64,000 nucleotides of DNA, taken from Crocinitomicaceae bacterium (GTDB lineage Bacteria; Bacteroidota; Bacteroidia; Flavobacteriales_D; Crocinitomicaceae). A model generated the notes under the pieces. The model was not told the DNA's origin. It made no database searches and saw only the letters and a list, made by a program, of their open reading frames with translations. The stretch is taken from assembly GCA_020635955.1 (NCBI GenBank), contig JACJYW010000008.1, positions 1 to 64,000 of the forward strand, in the 5' to 3' direction. Numbering within the stretch: the first letter of the stretch is position 1; every line of letters starts with the position of its first letter. A program made the position numbers and the translations under genes. Below are positions 43,648 to 51,486 of the stretch, piece by piece.

Positions 43648-46242
43648 TTAGTTCGATAAAATAGTGAACTCTACTCGTCTATTCAATGCCTTCCCTTCTT
43701 CCGTAGCATTATCTGCTACAGGTTTTTCCATACCATAACCTATAGATTCAAGGCGACTAGCATCAATTCCGTTTTGGGTTAGGTAATTCAATACCGCATC
43801 AGCTCTCTTTTGCGATAATGATTTGTTAAATCCTTTGTCTCCAACATTATCTGTGTGACCTGAAAGCTCGATCTTCACATTTGGATTGTCTTGCAAGAAT
43901 TTGATCACACGATTCAATTCCACAAAAGATTCTTTTTTCAATTCGTCTTTTCCTGTTTCAAAGAAGATATTGTTCAAACGAACTGTTGCACCTACTTCAA
44001 TTGGAACCAGGTATAGGTTTCTTTCGATCTCCTGGTATTCTCCAACTCCTGTTAGATCAAGGTTGTCAGACACTCCAATGAAGTTTGCTGCACCGGCTGT
44101 GAAGTCGTAGTTATTACCATAAGGAAGGATGATCTTGTATTCACCAGTAGCTGGATTTGTTCTCGCAACACCGTAGTTTTTACCGTCGATCAAACCGTTA
44201 TAGCTAATGGTAGCATCCAAAGGCTCATTGGTTTTTTGATTCAATACTTTACCGTAGATCAATACTACTGGATCTGGCTGAACTTCATCTTTCAATTTGA
44301 TACGAACGATATCTTGTTTTCCAATGGCGTTTTTGCTGGATGCCATGTAAGCGTATTTTCCTTGTGCATCAATAGAGTAATAAGCATCCCACTCTTCAGT
44401 ATTGATATCAGATCCAAGGTTAATCGGCTCAGACCATTTTTTCCAGGTATCATCTTCTCTTTTGGTCATCCAGATATCATTGTTCCCTAGTGTTCCTTCT
44501 CTGTCAGATGAGAAATAAAGGGTTTTTCCATCAGATGCCAGGAAAGGAGAGTGTTCATCTGTTGATCCGTTGATCGTAGATCCCAATGGCATTGGTTTTG
44601 ACCATCCACCATCTTCTTCAAGATGCGATACATAAAGATCCTGATTATCATCTGTATCACTTTCAGACATGGACATGATCAGGTGTTTTCCATCTTGCGT
44701 CCAGTAAGCACCCACGTATTTACCTTTAGCCATGTTCTTATAGTTCTCAACATCCAGTTTTTCAGGTTTTGACCATCCTGTAGCTGTTCTATAGGTCATT
44801 GAATAACCTTTCTCGATCAATTCTCCGTTGCTGTCAAATACCCCTTTGATCATCATTGAGTTTCCGTCAGGAGACACTCCGGCGATCATGTTGTATCGTT
44901 GGTTGTTCAATGGATACCCCATACGTTGAGCCGTAGCATCTTTCATTCCGTTGGTGATATCTGCAAACCAAACATCCTGAGAGTTCATAGATCCATCATG
45001 GTTTTGAGGATGATCTGCTCTGATGAAGTAAAGTGTTTTACCATCCGGAGATACAATTGGTAAGATCTCTGAATATGTCGTATTGATGTGTGGATCAATG
45101 TTGGCTTCCATTTCGGTTTTGAAGTCAGTGTAATTATTATTGTCTTTCTTTTTACCGAATTTGTACATCACCTGAACCTGAGCGCCTACGTTTGAAATAG
45201 CAGATTTGTAATCTTTATTGTCAGATGTTCCGGCAGGCAGTCCTGTTAGTTGATCATACATTCCGTTAAGGTTGAATTGAGGCATATTTAAATGACCATA
45301 CATTCTCAATCCAAACATTACCGGAACCTTTTTAAAAGGATTGATGAATAATTGTGCCTGATAGCTCAATCCACCATTAATACCAGAACCTCTTTTGATC
45401 TTAGTACCTAAACTGTCAGATGACCAACTGGCAAAGTTGGCATGTAAGCCCATTCCGTGAGTGAAAGCAAACAATCCACCTTCTTTATTGAAATTTCCTT
45501 TTAAGAAGTTCACCCCAACGGTGTGCATTCCAAATTTGTGATCCATCAAACCAACTACACCGTAATCTGTTTTTAGTCCTCTGTTTTGATACATTACTTC
45601 AAGGAAGTTGTGATCTTTAATACGGAATCCTACCATCACGTCAAAACCTTTTGGAAGTGTCACATTCTCATGTGATCCATAATAATCACCTAATACATTG
45701 TTGAAAGATGAAAAAGGAGCCCATCCTATATCAAATCCTACACCCGCATATGCCGGAGCGAAAGATTCACCGATCTCAGGACCAAAAGGACCCGTTGGAC
45801 CGCCATAGGTAAGCATAGCCAATAAATTTGGCGCCAGGTTGTGATAAGTAGTTTTATCCACGAAGTACATCACTTCATGTTGCCATTCAAATTTCACGTA
45901 GTTCATGAACTGCACGGCGCGATCTGTAGACATTTCTTTTAGGATCTTAGCAACTACATCTCTTTTACAAGAGGTAAGAATAGCGATCAATTTTAATCTT
46001 GATTCTTCATCTCCTCCTTCAGCTTGTTGCATCAGCAACTCAACGATCAAAGATCCTGTTGATGGATCTGACTCATTGGTAACCGTTACCGCCTTTAGAT
46101 CAGGGGTGATGGTTTCATAATGAGGTTTATACTTGGCATGGAATTCTTCATACGACATCTGGGACCACGCGTTCATTCCCAGAAAAACAAAAGCAGCTAT
46201 TAAAAGCGACTTTGGTCGAAAGGATTTAAATAACTTGTTCAT
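43648..46242 (-). CDS. Outer-membrane fusion protein: barrel-like region, PD40 repeats, OmpA domain
   Basis: 864 residues with signal peptide (ending NAWSQ). Residues ~25-125 are a helical region; ~140-385 show barrel-like strands (GVGFDIGWAPFSS, FDVMVGFRIKDH, LMDHKFGMHTVGVN, QAQLFINPF). Residues ~390-650 carry PD40/WD40-like repeats (VSPDGKTLYFIR, LASDGKTLYFSSDREG, NDIWMTKR). A carboxypeptidase-regulatory-like fold is at ~665-745 (VLNQKTNEPLDATISY). An OmpA peptidoglycan-binding domain ends it (FETGKDELKKES, SGHTDNVGD, LSQKRADAV). It resembles PorE/PD40-OmpA proteins associated with T9SS, which tie the machinery to the cell wall; the added N-terminal barrel-like part is uncommon. Confidence 0.88.
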   Translation of the reverse strand: MNKLFKSFRPKSLLIAAFVFLGMNAWSQMSYEEFHAKYKPHYETITPDLKAVTVTNESDPSTGSLIVELLMQQAEGGDEESRLKLIAILTSCKRDVVAKILKEMSTDRAVQFMNYVKFEWQHEVMYFVDKTTYHNLAPNLLAMLTYGGPTGPFGPEIGESFAPAYAGVGFDIGWAPFSSFNNVLGDYYGSHENVTLPKGFDVMVGFRIKDHNFLEVMYQNRGLKTDYGVVGLMDHKFGMHTVGVNFLKGNFNKEGGLFAFTHGMGLHANFASWSSDSLGTKIKRGSGINGGLSYQAQLFINPFKKVPVMFGLRMYGHLNMPQFNLNGMYDQLTGLPAGTSDNKDYKSAISNVGAQVQVMYKFGKKKDNNNYTDFKTEMEANIDPHINTTYSEILPIVSPDGKTLYFIRADHPQNHDGSMNSQDVWFADITNGMKDATAQRMGYPLNNQRYNMIAGVSPDGNSMMIKGVFDSNGELIEKGYSMTYRTATGWSKPEKLDVENYKNMAKGKYVGAYWTQDGKHLIMSMSESDTDDNQDLYVSHLEEDGGWSKPMPLGSTINGSTDEHSPFLASDGKTLYFSSDREGTLGNNDIWMTKREDDTWKKWSEPINLGSDINTEEWDAYYSIDAQGKYAYMASSKNAIGKQDIVRIKLKDEVQPDPVVLIYGKVLNQKTNEPLDATISYNGLIDGKNYGVARTNPATGEYKIILPYGNNYDFTAGAANFIGVSDNLDLTGVGEYQEIERNLYLVPIEVGATVRLNNIFFETGKDELKKESFVELNRVIKFLQDNPNVKIELSGHTDNVGDKGFNKSLSQKRADAVLNYLTQNGIDASRLESIGYGMEKPVADNATEEGKALNRRVEFTILSN

Positions 46243-46261
46243 AGTAATCTGTTTTACAGCC

Positions 46262-46269
46262 CAAAAGTA
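46262..46269 (-). promoter_or_regulatory. -7 box of the OmpA fusion gene
   Basis: CAAAAGTA on the plus strand reads TACTTTTG on the minus strand, 19 bases before the ATG. Confidence 0.5.
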
Positions 46270-46420
46270 GATCTGGAGCTTAGGTTTTTTTTAAGGTCAA
46301 TCACGTATTTTATGTACGGAATTTACCGTAGATCGAAACTACAAATCAGTTGCTAAACCGTTTTAAACTAATCGATTACCGGATAGAATTTCTCTGTGAA
46401 TGGATCATGACATTAGGTTT

Positions 46421-46464
46421 ATTCTCGATACAATCACGCCACGGCATGATTACTCGAACAAACC
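46421..46464. repeat. Intergenic repeat, copy of the 43466-43509 module
   Basis: It shares ~41 of 44 bases with 43466-43509 (TTCTCGATACAATCACGCCA, then ACTCGAACAAACC). One change breaks the eight-base palindrome (GGCATGAT instead of GGCGTGAT). It lies between two minus-strand genes. Confidence 0.7.
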
Positions 46465-46486
46465 CAACTAATGATTGGACATATTC

Positions 46487-47431
46487 CTAATAAAAAACTC
46501 CCTGATTTGTTCCCAGATTAAAATAGAACTTCACCGGCTCCACTTTTTGTCCATCCAGGTATAGAAACTGGCCTCCACCAGCTTCTTCCATAGGAATGTG
46601 GCAAGGATTGCGTTTGATGAACTTAGTAGGAATAGGATAGTGATCATGGATCATTTTGTTTTGAAGTACATTGCGAACCTGTTCAGCATCTACGCCTATG
46701 TTCATTTGAATTTCTTGATATGCTGGCCAGAAATTAGTAGGAACAGGGGCAAGATATTTAACCTGCGCACTCAGCAATCCAATGGACTCTCCACAGAACT
46801 TAACCTTGTTGTCGTCTTTATACCCAAAGCGTGCAGGGTATTCCGTATCCAGCACTTTTTTACAAACCGTATAATCATCTGTCCAGAGCGTTGAATTGAT
46901 TCCGAATTTGAAATTTTGATATCTATATTCTAATAAGAACGCTCCGGTTCTATAACGATCTCTCCATCCGTCACCAAATCCAAAAAGGTCATTCTCAGTG
47001 GCAAATTTGAAATCCAGTACGTTTATATCTAGAATCCCGGAGGTTTGTGTTGTTTGCTGTTGATCAAAGTACATGAGATAGTTGTATCCCACCGAATAAT
47101 CCTGACGCATATTGTTTTCGGTCAATCCTATAAAAGGACTACGAACTGTATCCCTTCTGCCAAAACCAAATTCGATACCCGTACCTAATTGCCATTCCCA
47201 GCCTTTTTCTTTTAAAGCAAGGGATCTGAAATTGTAATATCCGTTGAAACTGGCATTTGCCTGAGCAAAGGCATAGTTATAATATCCGGCTGCATGAAAT
47301 CCTAGTCTATTGATATGCGTACCAAAAGAAAAACTAATTCCGGCGCTTACACCATAAAATGAATCAGTTCCTTCCTGGGCATGACCTAAGAGGAATTGAA
47401 AGAATATTATGAACGGAATTAGACGCTTCAC
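46487..47431 (-). CDS. Envelope protein with possible polymorphic-toxin type 23-like end
   Basis: About 314 residues; two in-frame GTG starts nine bases apart exist, and the second gives a tidy signal peptide (MKRLIPFIIFFQFLLGHAQ). The first ~230 residues look like outer-membrane strands (GVSAGISFSFGTHINRLGF, YYNYAFAQANASFNGYYNF, IEFGFGRRD). The end, ~235-315, has IGVDAEQVRNVLQNKMIHDHY and HIPMEEAGGGQFLY, which recall the 'bacterial toxin 23' domain. I am not sure of that match. Alternatives are a plain barrel with a periplasmic tail. No immunity gene is evident beside it. Confidence 0.6.
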   Translation of the reverse strand: MKRLIPFIIFFQFLLGHAQEGTDSFYGVSAGISFSFGTHINRLGFHAAGYYNYAFAQANASFNGYYNFRSLALKEKGWEWQLGTGIEFGFGRRDTVRSPFIGLTENNMRQDYSVGYNYLMYFDQQQTTQTSGILDINVLDFKFATENDLFGFGDGWRDRYRTGAFLLEYRYQNFKFGINSTLWTDDYTVCKKVLDTEYPARFGYKDDNKVKFCGESIGLLSAQVKYLAPVPTNFWPAYQEIQMNIGVDAEQVRNVLQNKMIHDHYPIPTKFIKRNPCHIPMEEAGGGQFLYLDGQKVEPVKFYFNLGTNQGVFY

Positions 47432-47532
47432 ACTTAACACTCATCAAATTAAGGGCCTAAAATTACCATTTTGATATTTTGGACTGTATTTTGTTGTAAC
47501 GTATTATGATTATTGAGTAATAAGAACAGTTT

Positions 47533-47653
47533 GTCATCTCGACCGAAGCGGAGAAACGTAAGTTCGGCGAAGCCAGATCTTCAGAATCGCATTGCAAGAT
47601 TGTCTTAAGATTTCTCCATTCCTCCGTCGCTTGACGGATCCAGTCGAAATGAC
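47533..47653. repeat. Intergenic inverted-repeat element, degraded copy
   Basis: It starts GTCATCTCGA and ends TCGAAATGAC (9 of 10 bases pair). Shared with the 21408-21545 element are the GAGAAACGTAAGTTCG segment and the GATCTTCAGA arm; the right arm is degraded. It lies between divergent genes. A short frame across it is not a gene. Confidence 0.65.
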
Positions 47654-47697
47654 AGATGACAGATTAATTACCAATAAAAACAAACTATCTTTAGTAC

Positions 47698-49209
47698 GTG
47701 CAAAGATTATTAGGGCTAATACTGATCATAATAGGTACGCATGGTTTTGCGCAAATACAGCCATCTACAACAAAGTTTGACTTTGGTGAGTTGTACAATG
47801 GCTCTACTAATTATACAGACATTACTTTCAAAAACACCTCTGACAAATTACAATTCTTATTGACGATTGATAAACCGACAGACGTTTACTATGTATTTTC
47901 ATCAAAACGCATCATGCCGGATAGTTCAATTACTATTCGATTCAAAGTAAACGAGGGCAAAAAGGGAAGGTTCAATTATAATGTTGCGGTGTATTTTTCT
48001 GATCCGCGTGATCCCATCAGTATTACGTTAACAGGAATCGTAAAGGAAAATTCAAGTCAAAATTCAATGACGGCTTGTCCAGATTTTAATTCTACACCAC
48101 CAGCCTATCAACAGAACTTGTTTGATGTTGCTGTGAAAGTAATCGATTCAATTACCAGAGAACCGCTTAAGAATTCTAAGGTCTATTTCGTTGAGAGAGG
48201 TGAATTGGTTGGGGAAGAAACCACTAACAGTAATGGCGTTGTGAGAATGCGTATTCCGGTGGGTTATTATTATATCACTGCTCAAAAGGAACCATATAAT
48301 CAAAACTACAGGGAAGGATACCTGAATTTTAATCGTAATTATGTAGAGATACCATTGAGTAAGGATCCGGTAATTGAACCTCCGGTTGAAGAAATTGTTG
48401 AAGAGATTCCCCCTCCTGTAGAAGAGGAAGTTGTTGAAGAAACGCCTCCTCCGGTTGAAGAAGAGGATGTGATAGAAATTGTGATCAATGAAGATCCACC
48501 GGTTGAAGAAGTAGTTGAAGAGAATGATCCACCTGTTGAGGAGGTAGTTGAAGAAACCCCACCTCCTGTAGAAGAGGTAGTTGAAGAAGTGGCTCCTCCT
48601 GTAACGCCAACAACCTTAGAAGAATTACCTGATACTGTTTTTACGGATGATTATTTCAAGTTCAATAACATCACCTTTATACTAGATGTTTCTACTTCTA
48701 TGAGTGGAATGGGAAAGATGGATCTGATGAAAATGTCTATGATAGAATTGGCCAAGATCCTTCGAAATAATGATGTAGTATCTATGATCAAGTATTCATC
48801 TGAGGTAGAAACGATTCTTGAAGGTGCAACAGGTGAGAAAAAGGAACTGATCATAGAAACAGTACGACAGTTGAAATATTCAGGGATGACTGCCGGAGGT
48901 GACGCCATCAAAGCAGCCTACAAACTCAACCGAAAAACCTATATACCGGGTGGTAATAACATGGTGATCATGATCACTGATGGAGTATTTAATAAGGGAG
49001 ATAAAGATTATCTGAAAACCATTGAGAAGTATTACAATGAAATGGGAATTAAATTCTCAGTAGTTGGTATTAAAACATCTGATTTTATCACGCAACACAT
49101 GAATGAGGTTGTTAGTCACGGTGGTGGCGATTTTATTAGAATTCTTGGCATTGATGATGCACAGAAAAAGTTGATCGCAGAGATCAAGCGTAGCTCATTT
49201 AAGTTCTAG
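47698..49209 (+). CDS. Secreted VWA-domain protein with Pro/Glu repeat linker
   Basis: 503 residues from a GTG start; MQRLLGLILIIIGTHGFAQ is a signal peptide, so the start cannot lie much later. Residues ~22-120 resemble a DUF1573/ASH-like Ig domain (KFDFGELYNGSTNYTDITF). A carboxypeptidase-regulatory-like domain follows (~140-205). The ~75-residue linker is built of PPVEE/VVEE repeats. The VWA domain (~322-503) keeps a complete MIDAS: DVSTS (~330-334), T in TAGGD and D in MITDG. Such proteins bind partners through a bound metal at the cell envelope. A TATCTTTA box ends only five bases before the GTG, so the message may be nearly leaderless. Confidence 0.85.
   Translation: MQRLLGLILIIIGTHGFAQIQPSTTKFDFGELYNGSTNYTDITFKNTSDKLQFLLTIDKPTDVYYVFSSKRIMPDSSITIRFKVNEGKKGRFNYNVAVYFSDPRDPISITLTGIVKENSSQNSMTACPDFNSTPPAYQQNLFDVAVKVIDSITREPLKNSKVYFVERGELVGEETTNSNGVVRMRIPVGYYYITAQKEPYNQNYREGYLNFNRNYVEIPLSKDPVIEPPVEEIVEEIPPPVEEEVVEETPPPVEEEDVIEIVINEDPPVEEVVEENDPPVEEVVEETPPPVEEVVEEVAPPVTPTTLEELPDTVFTDDYFKFNNITFILDVSTSMSGMGKMDLMKMSMIELAKILRNNDVVSMIKYSSEVETILEGATGEKKELIIETVRQLKYSGMTAGGDAIKAAYKLNRKTYIPGGNNMVIMITDGVFNKGDKDYLKTIEKYYNEMGIKFSVVGIKTSDFITQHMNEVVSHGGGDFIRILGIDDAQKKLIAEIKRSSFKF
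48379..48606 (+). repeat. PPVEE-coding tandem repeat
   Basis: About seven imperfect units encode PPVEE(E/V)VVEE-like peptides inside the VWA gene. The linker is strongly acidic and Pro-rich, likely extended, and the DNA repeat could vary in length between strains. Confidence 0.8.
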
Positions 49210-49421
49210 CTACCGACTAGAAAAAGCAACAATGCCACTAATAGGGTTAATCCTATTGTTCCGAAAATGAAAATCTGAAAGAATAATTTGATATATCGGA
49301 TCACCTTCCATTGCTCTTTTTTAACGATAGCCACGATTAAAGTGATCAGTAAACCTAAACCTGCAGAGATCATGGCACAAATTATAGCAACAAGTGTCAT
49401 GAATTCACTGAAACTGGGCAT
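49206..49421 (-). CDS. Small membrane protein with two helices
   Basis: 71 residues from the ATG at MPSFSEF (the frame extends five codons further). Two hydrophobic helices (TLVAIICAMISAGLGLLITLI and IFIFGTIGLTLLVALLLFL) flank a basic loop KKEQWKVIRYIK, so the loop should face the cytoplasm. I do not recognise the family. Its stop overlaps the VWA gene stop by four bases on the opposite strand. Confidence 0.6.
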   Translation of the reverse strand: MPSFSEFMTLVAIICAMISAGLGLLITLIVAIVKKEQWKVIRYIKLFFQIFIFGTIGLTLLVALLLFLVGS

Positions 49422-49538
49422 GTGGGTCAATAACATTTACAGAATAGTTTAGTGGACTATGATGCGAATCTAATGATCTTACATTAGACTATTTAGTGGC
49501 GGTTTGTTGTCAGAAAAATTGTAAGTAAAAACCTTGCT

Positions 49539-49604
49539 TTATGCAAGAAATCCTGACAGTACGATAAACGCCGCTAAAACAAATATGACGAGCTTCAATC
49601 TCAT
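49539..49604 (-). CDS. Candidate 21-residue hydrophobic small protein
   Basis: The frame ATG...TAA encodes MRLKLVIFVLAAFIVLSGFLA, printed here as its two halves MRLKLVIFVL and AAFIVLSGFLA: a basic start and one membrane helix. Directly at its stop, CTTGC-ATAAA-GCAAG forms a short hairpin followed by GTTTTT, a weak terminator on the same strand. It sits in a 359-bp gap with no other gene. It may be a real small membrane protein or chance; no promoter box is clear. Confidence 0.3.
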   Translation of the reverse strand: MRLKLVIFVLAAFIVLSGFLA

Positions 49605-49748
49605 TTCAATCCCCAATTTACCCTTAATGACGTAACGTTAAAAATGGTTTAAGTTACTTTTAAGGGTGAGTTACCAACATCTTTTAAACAAATAAGGTGC
49701 CATTTAGGTTTTGGAAGATTAGTTACATTCCCCTTTAACAGAATGTTG

Positions 49749-49756
49749 TACTTTTG
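49749..49756 (+). promoter_or_regulatory. -7 box of the aldehyde dehydrogenase gene
   Basis: TACTTTTG fits TAnnTTTG, 24 bases before the ATG. It supports the ATG at 49781 over an in-frame TTG nine bases upstream. Confidence 0.6.
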
Positions 49757-49780
49757 TACAGAATTTAAAATTTGAAGGTT

Positions 49781-51337
49781 ATGTCTACAGCGGTAGCTAC
49801 TACAGAAATAAAAGATGTTCTTAAGGAATTGGGAATTGAGGAAGTGAATTCAGGAGCTTCTACAGGTAATCATTGGTTTGCCACAAGAGGTGAGAAAATT
49901 GATTCTTATTCTCCGGTAGATGGTTCGCACATTGCAAGTGTTAACTCTGCAACAGAAACAGAATATGAAGCGTGCATTATAAAAGCACAGGAAGCTTTTA
50001 AACAATGGCGTTTGGTACCTGCTCCTAAAAGAGGTGAAATTGTTAGACAGTTTGGTCAAAAATTAAGAGAGTATAAAGAACCTCTTGGTAAACTGGTAAC
50101 CTATGAGATGGGTAAATCTTACCAGGAAGGTTTAGGAGAAGTTCAGGAAATGATCGATATCTGTGACTTTGCTGTTGGATTATCAAGACAATTGGATGGA
50201 TCTACATTGCATTCAGAAAGACCTTCTCACAGAATGTATGATCAGTATCATCCGCTTGGAATAGTTGGAGTAATTTCTGCTTTCAACTTCCCGGTTGCTG
50301 TTTGGGCTTGGAATTCTGCTTTAGCGTGGATCTGTGGAGATGTTTGTATCTGGAAACCATCAGAGAAAGTTCCTTTGTGTGCTATTGCTTGTCAAAAAAT
50401 TGCTGCTGAGGTATTTGCTGAAAATAATGTGCCTGAGGGTGTATCATCAGTGATCATTGGAGATTACAAAATTGGTGAAATGATGACCAACGATAGAAGA
50501 GTCCCTTTAGTTTCTGCAACCGGTTCTACTAGAATGGGTATTGCAGTGGGAGAGGCAGTAGCTAAAAGATTGGGAAAATCATTGCTAGAGCTAGGTGGAA
50601 ATAATGCTATTATCATTACTCCTTCTGCTAATCTTGAAATGGTAATTCCGGGCGTAGTATTCGGAGCTGTTGGAACGGCAGGACAAAGATGTACTTCAAC
50701 AAGAAGATTGATCATTCACGATTCTATCTACGATAAAGTGAAAGATATTCTTGCAAATGCATACAAACAGATCAGAATTGGTAATCCATTGGATCAAAAC
50801 TATCACATGGGGCCACTAATTGATAAAGCAGCTGTAAAAATGTATGAAGATGCTGTGGCTAAAGTGAAAGCTGCAGGTGGTAAAATGGTTGTTGAAGGTG
50901 GAGCTTTGACAGGTGAAGGATATGAGTCAGGATGTTATGTGTCTCCTTCAATTGCTGAGGCTGATAATAAATGGGAGATTGTTCAGCATGAAACATTTGC
51001 ACCACTATTATATATCATGAAATATTCTGGAGAGGTTTCAAATGCAATTGCTATACAGAATGGTGTGCAGCAGGGATTATCTTCTTCCATCTTTACAGAT
51101 AGCGTAAGAGAATCTGAATTATTCTTATCATGTGCAGGATCTGATTGTGGTATTGCAAACGTAAATATTGGAACTTCAGGTGCAGAAATAGGCGGAGCAT
51201 TTGGTGGTGAGAAAGATACTGGAGGTGGACGCGAGTCAGGTTCAGATGCATGGAAAGTGTACATGAGAAGACAAACGAACACAATCAACTATTCTTCTGA
51301 GCTTCCATTAGCCCAGGGTATCAAATTTGATTTTTAG
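49781..51337 (+). CDS. ALDH7-type aldehyde dehydrogenase (aminoadipate-semialdehyde class)
   Basis: 518 residues. The NAD-dependent fold is complete: [14 protein letters not shown] for the Rossmann loop, the general base Glu in LLELGGNN (E270) and the catalytic Cys in GQRCTSTRR (C304). The RCTSTRRL and [21 protein letters not shown] segments are typical of the ALDH7A1/antiquitin family, which oxidises alpha-aminoadipic semialdehyde (piperideine-6-carboxylate) in lysine breakdown and also betaine or other aldehydes. The substrate is inferred from family. It is a single-gene transcript with its own box and terminator. Confidence 0.9.
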   Translation: MSTAVATTEIKDVLKELGIEEVNSGASTGNHWFATRGEKIDSYSPVDGSHIASVNSATETEYEACIIKAQEAFKQWRLVPAPKRGEIVRQFGQKLREYKEPLGKLVTYEMGKSYQEGLGEVQEMIDICDFAVGLSRQLDGSTLHSERPSHRMYDQYHPLGIVGVISAFNFPVAVWAWNSALAWICGDVCIWKPSEKVPLCAIACQKIAAEVFAENNVPEGVSSVIIGDYKIGEMMTNDRRVPLVSATGSTRMGIAVGEAVAKRLGKSLLELGGNNAIIITPSANLEMVIPGVVFGAVGTAGQRCTSTRRLIIHDSIYDKVKDILANAYKQIRIGNPLDQNYHMGPLIDKAAVKMYEDAVAKVKAAGGKMVVEGGALTGEGYESGCYVSPSIAEADNKWEIVQHETFAPLLYIMKYSGEVSNAIAIQNGVQQGLSSSIFTDSVRESELFLSCAGSDCGIANVNIGTSGAEIGGAFGGEKDTGGGRESGSDAWKVYMRRQTNTINYSSELPLAQGIKFDF

Positions 51338-51379
51338 TTCTCGACATTTTCCTGAAGTTTCGGGAACACTCGAACAGAC
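51338..51379. repeat. Diverged TTCTCGA...ACTCGAACA repeat
   Basis: TTCTCGACATTTTCCTGAAG, then TTTCGGGAACACTCGAACAG begins right after the dehydrogenase stop. It keeps the outer blocks of the 43466 family and has a different core with a small TTCC/GGGAA pair. Confidence 0.5.
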
Positions 51380-51386
51380 AAAATAT

Positions 51387-51421
51387 AAAACCCCGGTTCT
51401 AAATTGAGCCGGGGTTTTTTG
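51387..51421 (+). terminator. Rho-independent terminator
   Basis: AAAACCCCGGTT pairs with AGCCGGGGTTTTTT over a short loop, 50 bases after the dehydrogenase stop. Confidence 0.88.
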
Positions 51422-51486
51422 CTTAACATACCTGTCAATATCGATTTTCCAGAAAAATGGAGTATTTTTAAGCAAATTCAAACGCC

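Noticed and set aside
47592..47780. 62-codon plus-strand frame
   Set aside because: It spans the repeat element and the start of the VWA gene in another frame.
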